Shown: piece after piece, positions 7,443 through 15,474 of the stretch
Layout: each line of letters starts with the position of its first letter
Numbering within the stretch: the first letter of the stretch is position 1
Assembly (NCBI GenBank): GCA_041661865.1
Contig: JBAZTO010000011.1
Span: forward strand, 10,221 to 74,220
From: JBAZTO01 sp041661865
Lineage (GTDB): Bacteria; Planctomycetota; Phycisphaerae; SM23-33
Direction of reading: 5' to 3'
DNA: 64,000 bases
The notes under the pieces: generated by a model
What the model was told of the DNA's origin: nothing
The model's input: the letters and a program-made list of their open reading frames with translations, nothing else
Database searches by the model: none
Made by a program: the position numbers and the translations under genes

Positions 7443-9230
7443 TCAAGCCCGGAAGATCGCGCCCAGCCGCTTGCCCAGCAGGGCCGAGGCCAGCGCCATC
7501 GTCCCGCCCAACAGAACCATGCCGTACACGCCCAGGGCCGAGGCGATGTTGGCCGCGTCGGGATTGCCCGAAGTGGCCTGGCTGTAGATTTCCTTCGTGA
7601 TGGGGTAGGCGGCCTCCCGCTGGGCCAGGATCAGCGAGTCGCTGACCTCCAGCACCGCGAAGGCGAAGGTCAGCACCGCCGCGGCGACGATGTTGGCTGC
7701 CACCAGCGGCACGGTGATGCCAAAGACCGTCCGCACCCGTCCGGCGCCGAGGTTCCGGGCGACCTCCTCCAGCGAGGTGGGCACCTGCTGCAGGCCGGCC
7801 GAGACGCCGCGAAGCACAAACGGCAGGCGCCGCACCGAGTACGCGATGACCAGGATCACCACGGCGTGGTTTCGCGGGCCGATCTCCGACAGCGGGATCG
7901 TCACCTGCCAGGATCCCAGGTGGAAGGAGAAGTCGCTGGCGGTCATCGCGACGTACCCGGCGGCCAGGATCAGCCCCGGCACGGCCAGGGGCAGCATGGC
8001 CAGGCCGTCCAGCAGTGTGTGGCCCCAGACCCTCGTCCGCACGATCAGCCACGCCGCCAGGCAGCCCAGCACGATGTCGATGATCGTCGAGAGCGAGGCG
8101 TAGTGCAGGCTGTTGAGGATCGACTGGAACGTCGCGGGCCGCTCGAGAACGAACCTGAGGTGCTCCAGCGTCCAGCGGGTGGGAAGGACGGTGTTGACCC
8201 ACCGGCCCGAGAAGGCCGTCAGGATCACGCCCACGTGCGGCAGCATGGCCAGGAAGATGATCGTGCCGAACAGCAGCCAGGCCAGGGCCGTCCCGGTCCA
8301 ACCGAGCTTGCGGACGTCGGCGGCGCTGGAGGCCTTGGCCGTCTCGGCCGAGATCGCCCGGCCGAAGAAAAACTTGCCCAGTATGTAGAGCGAGACCGAC
8401 GCGCCCAGCATGATGAACACCAGGCTGTAGATGCCCGGCGAGGTGTCGCTCTTGGCCAATTCCTTGAAGATGGTGGCCGGGATGACCTCCTGGAAACCCA
8501 GGATCAGCGGCGTGCCCACGTCCGTCAGCGCCCAGATGAACACGATGGTTCCGCCGGCAAAAAGCCCCGGCCGCATCAGCGGCAGCGTGATGGCCACGAA
8601 CGTCCGCCACGGGCCGGCCCCCAGGTTGCGCGCCGCCTGGCTGTAGGCCGGGTCGATGTTGGCCAGGGCCGCCGAGGCGTTGAGGTACAGGATCGGGAAC
8701 AGGTGCAACGCCTGCATGATCACCACGCCGGCAAAGCCGCTGCCCAGCCAGTCCGGCGGCAGCGAGCGCGAGAAGTCCAGCAGGCCGATATGCTCCAGGG
8801 CCAGGTTGATCGCACCGAACTGGCTGAGCAGGTGCCGCATCGAGATCGCGCCCACAAAGGGCGGCAGGATCATCGGCACCAGCAGCAGCATGGCCAGGAC
8901 GCCCAGCCCGCGGAAGTGGCACCGCGCGCGGATCAGGGCCGGCGGAATCGCGATCACCATCGCCAGCAGCGTGCTGCACGTGGCCAGGGCCACGCTGTTG
9001 ACCATCTGGCGGATCATGACCGGATCGCTCAGCTTGGCCCTGAACCAGTAGAGCGTCAGGTGGCCCTTCTCGAAGAAGCCCTGGCTGATGGCCAGGCCGA
9101 CGGGCAGGACCAGAAACACCAACAGAAAGGCCAGGATGATGACTTCGCCCAGCAGCGCCATGGGGTTGGCCTGCGTCGCGCGGGACAGTTGCAGCAGCGG
9201 ATTGTCCCTGGGAGGTTTCGGCGAGGTCAT
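7443..9230 (-). CDS. Fused two-domain ABC transporter permease (iron/phosphonate type)
   Basis: A 595-aa permease with about twelve membrane segments in two halves. Each half holds an EAA loop, QAARNLGAGPW near residue 200 and EVARNLGAGRV near 490, which dock onto an ATPase. Tandem permeases of this form occur in ferric-iron (FbpB-type) and related importers. The start overlaps the end of the substrate-binding protein gene by ATGA, so the two are translationally coupled. No ATPase gene lies beside them in this window. The gene converges with the metallophosphoesterase gene. Confidence 0.88.
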   Translation of the reverse strand: MTSPKPPRDNPLLQLSRATQANPMALLGEVIILAFLLVFLVLPVGLAISQGFFEKGHLTLYWFRAKLSDPVMIRQMVNSVALATCSTLLAMVIAIPPALIRARCHFRGLGVLAMLLLVPMILPPFVGAISMRHLLSQFGAINLALEHIGLLDFSRSLPPDWLGSGFAGVVIMQALHLFPILYLNASAALANIDPAYSQAARNLGAGPWRTFVAITLPLMRPGLFAGGTIVFIWALTDVGTPLILGFQEVIPATIFKELAKSDTSPGIYSLVFIMLGASVSLYILGKFFFGRAISAETAKASSAADVRKLGWTGTALAWLLFGTIIFLAMLPHVGVILTAFSGRWVNTVLPTRWTLEHLRFVLERPATFQSILNSLHYASLSTIIDIVLGCLAAWLIVRTRVWGHTLLDGLAMLPLAVPGLILAAGYVAMTASDFSFHLGSWQVTIPLSEIGPRNHAVVILVIAYSVRRLPFVLRGVSAGLQQVPTSLEEVARNLGAGRVRTVFGITVPLVAANIVAAAVLTFAFAVLEVSDSLILAQREAAYPITKEIYSQATSGNPDAANIASALGVYGMVLLGGTMALASALLGKRLGAIFRA

Positions 9231-10747
9231 CGCGCCACCTCTTGGAACTGGTGGGAAAAAAAGTCGCGCCAGCCGTTGGTGAGGGTCAATGCGGCGGCTG
9301 GGTCCTTCAGACGCGCCGCCACCGCGTTCATCTTGTCGAGGCTCTCGACGTTCTCGGGCAGCCGGTTGAACAGATCCAGGCGGCGGGCATACTCCTCGGC
9401 GGCGGCGGGGTCAGCCTGCAACTGGTTCAGCCGCCGACGGGCGGCGCGGAGCCTGTCGATGTTGTCCAGTACAGCCGAGCCGATCAGTTGCCGCAAGACG
9501 CCGAAGTGGACCTTCTGCATGGCCGGCGTGACGAGCATCGCCTGCCCGGACTGGTAGGGGTTGATGATCCGCGGGGCCAGCTTGCCGGCGTAGATTTCGT
9601 AGACGTCGCGGCGGATGGGCTGGCGGCCCAGGACGAACCGCACCGGGCCGTCCTCTTCGCCCGCTCGCAGGGCCCACAACGCCTGCCCGCGCGCCGAGAG
9701 CACGAAGTCCACGAAACGCTGGGCCAGCTCGGGGTGGGGGGGATTCTTGAGGATGGAGATCGGGTCGGCGCTGAAGGTGGTCTGCCCCGGCGGGCTGATG
9801 TAGGCCAACTGGTCGGGCGCCTCAGCCACGCGGACCACGCCGTAGAAGTCGATGCACGCAGCCACCGGCGACTCGCCCAGGACCGGTGAATTGGCGGCCC
9901 CGCCGGCGCTGTCGGCGAATCGCTTGGCGTTGGCCAGGATTCGCAGCAGCTTGGCCCAGCCAGCCGGCCAGGTCGACTCGGAGACCACGATCATGCGGTA
10001 GGCCGCCGCCGCCGCGGCGGACTGGCCCGGGTCGGCCAGGGCCAGCAGGTCGGCAAAACGCCTATCGCCCAGGTCGTCCCATTGGGCCGGCGGGGCGATG
10101 CCGCACCTGGCCAGCACGCCCGAATTGTACAGGAAGCCAAATCCGCTGATGGCCGAACCGACCCAGTTGAATCGCCGCGCGCCATCGTCGGGAGCGGCCT
10201 TGTCTGCCGGGCCGGCCGGTGTCGTGGCGCCGGTGGCGGCGACTTCGTACATCGGCAGGCCGCCGAACTGGGCGGGCACGTTCTCCAGCACGTCGGCCTG
10301 GAGCGTCAGCGGCTGGAGCAGGCCCGCCTTGGCCAGCGAGGTGTGCATGATGTCCCCGCCGCCCCACAGCACGTCGATGCCGCAGCTTGGGGCGCGGCTG
10401 TAGACATTCTGGAGGTACTTCTCGATCGTCGAGCCGCCGCCGCCCACCTGCGACTGGATCAGCTCGACCCGCTGGCCGAACTGGACGGCGTGGTGGAGCG
10501 AAAACGCGGCGCTGAACTCGTTGATGATGTTCTCATTGTTGGGGCTGATGATCTCCAGCTTGACCGCCGGCAGCTCCTCGAGGCCCTTGCCCCATTTTTC
10601 CCGCACCTGGCGATCGACCTCGGCGGCCCGCGCGTCGGCGGGGGCCTCCTGTTTCGAGCAGCCGGGCAACCAAGCCGACAACGCGCATAACAGGGCCGCG
10701 GCGGCGAAGCAACCGTACGGCCGATGGCATGAAATCAAAGGATTCAT
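9227..10747 (-). CDS. ABC transporter substrate-binding lipoprotein (iron/thiamine/phosphonate type)
   Basis: A 506-aa exported lipoprotein. The N-terminus has a short polar region, a hydrophobic core and the lipobox LPGC near residue 30. The body resembles extracellular solute-binding proteins of the Fe(III)/thiamine/aminoethylphosphonate group, with segments such as LEIISPNNENIINEF, GIDVLWGGGD and AYISPPGQTTFSADPISILK. The long charged C-terminal tail (RLRAARRRLNQLQADP onward) is larger than usual. The start at 10747 puts the signal peptide at the very N-terminus; AAAAGG lies directly before the ATG. The substrate cannot be fixed from sequence. Confidence 0.85.
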   Translation of the reverse strand: MNPLISCHRPYGCFAAAALLCALSAWLPGCSKQEAPADARAAEVDRQVREKWGKGLEELPAVKLEIISPNNENIINEFSAAFSLHHAVQFGQRVELIQSQVGGGGSTIEKYLQNVYSRAPSCGIDVLWGGGDIMHTSLAKAGLLQPLTLQADVLENVPAQFGGLPMYEVAATGATTPAGPADKAAPDDGARRFNWVGSAISGFGFLYNSGVLARCGIAPPAQWDDLGDRRFADLLALADPGQSAAAAAAYRMIVVSESTWPAGWAKLLRILANAKRFADSAGGAANSPVLGESPVAACIDFYGVVRVAEAPDQLAYISPPGQTTFSADPISILKNPPHPELAQRFVDFVLSARGQALWALRAGEEDGPVRFVLGRQPIRRDVYEIYAGKLAPRIINPYQSGQAMLVTPAMQKVHFGVLRQLIGSAVLDNIDRLRAARRRLNQLQADPAAAEEYARRLDLFNRLPENVESLDKMNAVAARLKDPAAALTLTNGWRDFFSHQFQEVAR

Positions 10748-10810
10748 CCTTTTATCCAGCGTGCCTGCCTTCGGGATCAGGGCTGGTACTCTGCGATATT
10801 CTGATCTGGT

Positions 10811-10882
10811 AGGTGCCACGGCTGCGTTGTGTGCAGCCGTGCATGGCGTCAACACTGCTGCAAACACCGCAGCAGTGGCACC
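10811..10882. repeat. Family B palindromic repeats, facing pair
   Basis: Two copies of a second repeat type lie head to head. The left (10811-10846) reads GTGCCACGGCTGCGTTGT and continues to GCAGCCGTG. The right (10851-10882) reads CTGCTGCAAACACCGCAG and continues to CAGTGGCACC. Each is a hairpin, and the pair forms a larger BIME-like inverted structure in the 267-bp space between the substrate-binding protein gene and ispH. Further copies are at 24281-24311 and, diverged, inside gspH at 39652-39678. Confidence 0.75.
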
Positions 10883-11014
10883 AAATCCATCGTTTGACGA
10901 GTCACGGAACACTCGACAATGCTACCAGTTAATGCAGAACCCATGCCCAGTCAAGAAGTTCCGGCCCCCAGGCTGTCGCGTGCGGCCTGTCCCGCCGCGG
11001 CGGGAGCGGGCAGG

Positions 11015-12190
11015 TCAGGACAGAAACATTGCGAGCTTTTCAAGAACTTGGCCCACAACGATTTCCGGAGTGGATGCCCCGGCCAGAACTCCAATCCGCA
11101 GGGGCCGGCGGGTCGGCAAATACTCTTTTACCGTCAGCGGGCGGCTGCTGGCCAGATCGATGGTTTGAAGCTCGTGGGCCGAGAGGATTGCATCGGCGTC
11201 TTCCACGAAGTAGGCCGGGCAATAGCGGCGCGCCACCTCGTAAAGGTGCCGGGTGTTGGACGAGCCAAATCCGCCCACCACGATCACCAGGTCGCAGCCT
11301 TGGCGGCAAAGCTCCAGCCCCGCAGCCTGTCGTGCCTGCGTTGCCTGGCACACCGTCGGCTGGAGGAGCAGGTGCTGCTCGATCGCCTCGCCGCCGAATC
11401 GTTGGGCGAAGCGGCGGCTGAGCAGGTCGCGCAGCTCGATCGTTTCGTCGTAGAGCATGGTGGTCTGGCTGACCTGGGCCAGGCGGATGAAGGGGTCGAG
11501 GCTGTCGGCGTTGGTGGCCTTGGCGTCGAAGACTTCGCTGAACGCCGCGGCCGGCCCTTGCCCGAGGATCATGTCGGCAAAAAGCTCCGCCTGGCCAAGG
11601 TTGCCCACGACGAGGTATTTGCCGCCGATGTCGGCCAGCCGGCTCTTGGTCACCACGGTTTCATCGTGCTGGGCCCGGCCGAAGATGAGGACGGCGTAAC
11701 CCTGGGCCACGGCCTGCTCGGCCCAGGTCCACAGCCGGCGGACGTCCACGCACGAGGTGTCGATGATCTCGCAGCCGATGGCCCGCAGCCGGCGCTCGAC
11801 GGGCAGCGGCACGCCGAAGGCCGGGATGATGGCACAGTCGGCGGGGGCAATGAACTTTTCCAGGTGCTCCACCTCGCCGGCCGAGAGAATCTGCACGCCC
11901 TGGCCGCCAAAGTAGGTGTTCACCCACGGATTGTGGATGATCTGGCCCAGGAGGAAGAGCCGCTGGCCCTTGCCGCGATGGGCCCGCACGGCTTGGTCGA
12001 GCATGACCAGCGCGCGGCGCACGCCGCGACAGAACCCGAAGACCCTGGGCACCAGCAATTGGCCGCCCGCAAGTTCCCATACTCCGCCGCTGCTTCGCAC
12101 GCGATTAACCACCGGGGAGTCGAAGCTGTCCATCTCCGTCGCTTCACGCGAACCGGCGGAGGGCGTCATGTCGTCTGGTGACATCGGCAT
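11015..12190 (-). CDS. ispH: 4-hydroxy-3-methylbut-2-enyl diphosphate reductase
   Basis: IspH performs the last step of the MEP isoprenoid pathway, giving IPP and DMAPP with a [4Fe-4S] cluster. Three cluster cysteines are visible: FGFCRGV (near 54), DTSCVDV (near 147) and TVCQATQ (near 281). HNPWVN, VVGGFGSSNTRHL and the C-terminal GASTPEIVV also match the family. At 391 aa it is longer than the usual 310-330 aa because of about 45 extra N-terminal residues. Internal Met codons at 12169 and 12133 are alternative starts, and no strong ribosome site decides between them. DTSC replaces the common DATC. Confidence 0.92.
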   Translation of the reverse strand: MPMSPDDMTPSAGSREATEMDSFDSPVVNRVRSSGGVWELAGGQLLVPRVFGFCRGVRRALVMLDQAVRAHRGKGQRLFLLGQIIHNPWVNTYFGGQGVQILSAGEVEHLEKFIAPADCAIIPAFGVPLPVERRLRAIGCEIIDTSCVDVRRLWTWAEQAVAQGYAVLIFGRAQHDETVVTKSRLADIGGKYLVVGNLGQAELFADMILGQGPAAAFSEVFDAKATNADSLDPFIRLAQVSQTTMLYDETIELRDLLSRRFAQRFGGEAIEQHLLLQPTVCQATQARQAAGLELCRQGCDLVIVVGGFGSSNTRHLYEVARRYCPAYFVEDADAILSAHELQTIDLASSRPLTVKEYLPTRRPLRIGVLAGASTPEIVVGQVLEKLAMFLS

Positions 12191-12289
12191 GCCGATTATG
12201 ATAGCAGGAACAGGCCGTGTGGGAGACCCCGAATATCAGAACCCTGCCGCTCGGGATGCGCCGAGGGATTTACGACGCGCGATCAGCGA

Positions 12290-13027
12290 TCATTTCTTCT
12301 TTTCTTCGACGGAGCGAAGGAGGTCTTCGATCTGTCGCTGAATGAGCTGGTCGCGGTTCTTGGTGCGATCGCGAAAAACGGCCCGCTTGCGTTCGAGGTT
12401 CCGCTCGGACTCCTTCAGGTCATATTCCTTTTCCTGCTGTTCGGCGTCGAAACGTGCGGCAACGACCTGGGCCAGTTCCTTGTGGAGTTTGGCCGTCTCA
12501 GCGGGCGAGGGATGTTCCCGCAGGCGGTCCATGATGCTCCATTGCCGCACCTTCAACTGGGACCGCAGGATGTAGGCGTCCTGAATCGACTGGGGCAGAC
12601 GCCGCCATTCCCTGTACCACTCCAGCGACTTGATCCTGGCCTCCTGGTACTCAGCCGGCCTGCTCTGCCTGAGTGCCATCAACTTCTCATAGTGCCTGGG
12701 CAGGCGGGCCCTGAGCATGGTCATCATCTGCTCTTCCGTGGCCTGGTCATCTGCCGCCTTGTCGGCCTCGGAGGGCTGGGTCGCGGGGCTGGAGGCCGGC
12801 TGGGTTGAGGCCTGGGTTGTTGTGGCGCAGGTCGTGCTTGACTGCGAGGCCACAGGCGAGACGCCTGTGCCACCAGGAGTGGTCGTGGCGCGGGTTGTGC
12901 TGGTCGGCCGAGTTGTGGCGCGGGTGGCGCTTGCCGGCCTGGGGGCGGCGGCTGCGCGGACATCGGCCGGCCCAAGCATAAGGAGGAGCGTCGCGATCCC
13001 CAGGCACACCCGATAAGCCTTTACCAT
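12290..13027 (-). CDS. Exported helical protein with repeat-derived linker, possible sensor of the sigma trio
   Basis: A 245-aa protein with a signal peptide ending near VRAAAA. A low-complexity Thr/Ser/Ala/Pro linker of about 70 residues follows, then a highly charged helical region (residues about 90-245) with LRARLPRHYEKLMALRQSRP and a C-terminal coiled coil. The charged, hydrophobic-spaced helices recall Spy/CnrX-type periplasmic proteins, but no metal motif is clear. A family A palindrome is translated within the linker as GGTGVSPVA. The start at 13027 has AAGGTGG upstream and lies 26 bp after the anti-sigma-like gene, so it is third in that operon. Confidence 0.65.
   Translation of the reverse strand: MVKAYRVCLGIATLLLMLGPADVRAAAAPRPASATRATTRPTSTTRATTTPGGTGVSPVASQSSTTCATTTQASTQPASSPATQPSEADKAADDQATEEQMMTMLRARLPRHYEKLMALRQSRPAEYQEARIKSLEWYREWRRLPQSIQDAYILRSQLKVRQWSIMDRLREHPSPAETAKLHKELAQVVAARFDAEQQEKEYDLKESERNLERKRAVFRDRTKNRDQLIQRQIEDLLRSVEEKKK
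12850..12875. repeat. REP-like palindrome family A inside a coding region
   Basis: CACAGGCGAGACGCCTGTG with the trailing GCCACC arm. It lies in the linker-coding part of the minus-strand gene 12290-13027 and is read as GGTGVSPVA without breaking the frame. Confidence 0.85.
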
Positions 13028-13053
13028 GTTCCACCTTGCCTGCGCAACAATCC

Positions 13054-13587
13054 TCACGTGGTCGAATCGTTAAGGTAATCGTCCAGCCAGCTCTCGTCGG
13101 CCTGCACGTCGCTGCCGTTGTTCTGGGCATCCACAGGGGCCGGCGTGTAGACCAACGAGGTCATCTCTTCCTCCAGGGCGCTGACTCTCTCGGCCAGTGC
13201 GCCGGTGTCATCGCCCCCAGCCGACGAATCGGACGGGGTGGACAACGCGGCGAACAGCACCGAGGCGGGCACGTCAGGCCCGTTCGAGGGCGCGGGCATC
13301 CACAGTACCGTCACGGCCAGCACGATGGCGGCCGCCACGGCCAGGATCGCGCCGACAAAGGCACCCACCCGCAGCGAGTGGTGCTTCCGCCGCGCCACGG
13401 CCCGCGTCAGGCGATTCCGGGCCGCCGTCATCGCCGCGGCAGGGACCGGGGCATCCAGCATCGGGCCCCAGGCTGCCTCCTGGCGGCGAATGTCCTGGGC
13501 CGCCTGCAATTCCGGGCCTTCCAGGCGCAGGTCTTCCCCATCCAGCCAGCGTGCGATTCTGTCGTATTGTCGCTCAGTCGGTTCCAT
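13054..13587 (-). CDS. Single-TM anti-sigma-factor-like protein
   Basis: A 177-aa protein. Residues about 1-65 are cytoplasmic and contain ARWLDGEDLRLEG. A membrane segment follows near 73-95 (AFVGAILAVAAAIVLAVTVLW), and the rest is extracytoplasmic with a short predicted coiled coil (ALAERVSALEEEMTSL). The gene overlaps the end of the ECF sigma gene by 14 bp, the usual arrangement of a sigma factor and its membrane anti-sigma partner. There is no HxxxCxxC zinc motif, so the anti-sigma role rests on topology and context. Confidence 0.65.
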   Translation of the reverse strand: MEPTERQYDRIARWLDGEDLRLEGPELQAAQDIRRQEAAWGPMLDAPVPAAAMTAARNRLTRAVARRKHHSLRVGAFVGAILAVAAAIVLAVTVLWMPAPSNGPDVPASVLFAALSTPSDSSAGGDDTGALAERVSALEEEMTSLVYTPAPVDAQNNGSDVQADESWLDDYLNDSTT

Positions 13588-14155
13588 GGCGTTTACCCAT
13601 CACTTCCTTCAGCGTCCGCAGTCCCCGGTGCACTCGCGCCAGCACCGTTCCCAGCGGACAGTCGTACATCTCGGCGATCTCTTTGAAGCTCATCTCGGCG
13701 AAATGTCTCAGGAGCATCATGTCCCGCGTCTTTGAGTCCAGCTTGTCCAGGGCCTGGTTCAGTTCCACCGACGCCTCGCGGGCCAGCATCTCGGCATCGG
13801 CCAGGGGGCCGTCCGCGACCAGCCGCTCGCCCAGCGAGACGGCCCCTTCGACTTCCGCCGATATGCTCAAGGGCGTCGGGTTGGCCTTGCCCCGGCGTAT
13901 CCGGTCCCGCACCATGTTCGCGGCGATCCGGAACAACCACGGTTCCAGCCGTCCCCGGTCGTCGTAGTCCTTCAGCCGGCGGACCATTCGGAGCATGAAC
14001 TCGCCCAGCAGGTCTTCGGCGTCATGATGGTTGCCGCAGGCTCGGAGAAAGTACCCATAAAGACGGGGGCCGTAGGCATCCAGCATCGCCTGGTACGCCT
14101 CGGCCGATCCCTTCTGAGCCGAGGCTATCATGGCGCGAAGCTGTGCAGGGTCCAT
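13574..14155 (-). CDS. ECF RNA polymerase sigma factor
   Basis: A 193-aa sigma-70 family protein of the extracytoplasmic-function type. Region 2 is seen in AYGPRLYGYFLRACGNHHDAEDLLGEFMLR and the PWLFRIAANMVRDRIRR segment. Region 4 is the C-terminal helix-turn-helix (RHFAEMSFKEIAEMYDCPLGTVLARVHRGLRTLKE). Length and order are normal for the family. It heads a three-gene operon with the anti-sigma-like and exported helical genes, and probably directs its own operon in response to an envelope signal. Confidence 0.92.
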   Translation of the reverse strand: MDPAQLRAMIASAQKGSAEAYQAMLDAYGPRLYGYFLRACGNHHDAEDLLGEFMLRMVRRLKDYDDRGRLEPWLFRIAANMVRDRIRRGKANPTPLSISAEVEGAVSLGERLVADGPLADAEMLAREASVELNQALDKLDSKTRDMMLLRHFAEMSFKEIAEMYDCPLGTVLARVHRGLRTLKEVMGKRHGTD

Positions 14156-14247
14156 GTTCCATTCCGTCTAACGTTTCTAACCAGGGATTATTGCCCTATG
14201 GTAGTGGATTGCAGGCACCTCCAACAAGGCGCTTTCCGGGAAGGTTA

Positions 14248-14275
14248 GAGGTTAAAGGTGAGAGGTTAAAGGTGA
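14248..14275. repeat. Short tandem repeat
   Basis: GAGGTTAAAGGTGA occurs twice in direct tandem, with a partial copy just before it. The following 60 bp are strongly pyrimidine-rich (CTTCCCTCTTGCCTCTTCC). The 180-bp space between the sigma-factor start and the lptB end holds no gene. Confidence 0.8.
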
Positions 14276-14335
14276 GAATATGGCTTGCTGCTTCCCTCTT
14301 GCCTCTTCCCTGCTGCCTGTTCCCTGCTTCTGGCG

Positions 14336-15076
14336 TCAATCCCGGTCGAATTCATCGCCGCGGAAGGTGTGCCCCAGATAGGTGCGGCGGACCAGTTCGT
14401 CGTTGACGAGGTCCTTGGGCGCCCCTTCGCGGAGAACCTTGCCGTCGTCGATGATGTACGATCGGTCGGTAACGGTCAGCGTTTCCCGGACGTTATGGTC
14501 GGTCAGGAGCAGGCTGATGCCGCGGTCGCGAAGGGCGCATATCTCCCGCTGGAGGTCTTCGACGGCGATGGGGTCCACCCCGCTGAAGGGCTCATCCAGC
14601 AGGATCATCGTGGGGTTGGTCACCAGCGCGCGGGCGATTTCCAGCTTCCTCCGCTCACCGCCGGAGAGGGTTCTTGCCAACTGCGGGGCCTGGCGGGTCA
14701 GGTGGAACTGGTCGAGAAGCTGGTCGCAGCGGTCGTTGCGATCCTTCTTGGACAGGCTCATGGTCTCGAGGATGGCCAGCAGGTTCTGGCGGACGGTGAG
14801 ACGCTGGAAGATGCTGGGCTCCTGCGAGAGGTAGCCCATGCCGCGCCGGGCCCGCTTGTACATCGGAATCCGCGTGACGTCCACGCCCTCGAAGACGACG
14901 GTCCCGCCGTTGGGCTGGATCATGCCGATGGTCATGCGGAAGGTGGTGGTCTTGCCCGCGCCGTTGCGCCCGAGCAGGCCGACGATTTCGCCCTGATTCA
15001 CCATGAAGGAGACGCGGTCGACGACGGCCCGGCCGCCGTAACGTTTCTCTAAGTCCCTGGCCTCCAGCAGTATCAT
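14336..15076 (-). CDS. lptB: LPS export ABC transporter ATPase
   Basis: LptB powers lipopolysaccharide extraction from the inner membrane by the LptFG complex. The 246-aa protein has Walker A GRNGAGKTT (near 36-44), a Q-loop in YLSQEPSIFQRLTVRQN, signature LSGGERRK, Walker B MILLDEPFSGVDPIAV and the H-loop DHNVRETL. The phrases SIFQRLTV and FSGVDPIAV are typical of LptB rather than generic ABC proteins. LptA, LptC and LptFG are not in the window. Confidence 0.93.
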   Translation of the reverse strand: MILLEARDLEKRYGGRAVVDRVSFMVNQGEIVGLLGRNGAGKTTTFRMTIGMIQPNGGTVVFEGVDVTRIPMYKRARRGMGYLSQEPSIFQRLTVRQNLLAILETMSLSKKDRNDRCDQLLDQFHLTRQAPQLARTLSGGERRKLEIARALVTNPTMILLDEPFSGVDPIAVEDLQREICALRDRGISLLLTDHNVRETLTVTDRSYIIDDGKVLREGAPKDLVNDELVRRTYLGHTFRGDEFDRD

Positions 15077-15474
15077 TCCGCTATTCCCTAATCTGCCCGT
15101 CAGGATGTTCTCTGACTGTGGGCAATATGTGGATAACTTCCTGTCAAACCGCCAACCTCAGCGAAACCCCAGACCGACCGCAGCGGCCGATTGTGGCTTC
15201 GCAAGGGCCATCCGACAAGGCTATGACTGTAACGCCTTCTCAATAAGCATCTTGCAGCAAGAAAGCCCGCTTGACGCCCCGTCAATGCACTTTTGCTGCG
15301 CAATCTGGAGCCTATTTCTTTACCGCCGCAGATCGCCGGGGGGCCAAGCCCGTTGGCTGTGCATAACTTTCTCAGGGCGTATCGGGAACACATCCGAATA
15401 ATCGTCACAGCTTTTCCTCGCTGTGCCGCACACAGACCGGAAAGCCCGTGCCACAACACCTGCCGGGATACGCC
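15077..15474. other. 398-bp gene-free region with two perfect DnaA boxes
   Basis: No gene is supported in this stretch, which is lower in G+C than its neighbours. It contains TGTGGATAA (15128-15136) and TGTGCATAA (15358-15366). Both are exact matches to the reverse complement of the DnaA box TTATNCACA and both are followed by CTT. A 10-bp inverted repeat, AGGGCGTATC and GATACGCCCT, spans roughly 15374-15475. Origin, DnaA-regulated promoter or chance are all possible. Confidence 0.45.

Noticed and set aside
7230..9557. Plus-strand open frame of about 775 codons opposite the ABC permease
   Set aside because: Composition is Arg/Gln/His-rich with no domain, and it mirrors the codon pattern of the permease gene.
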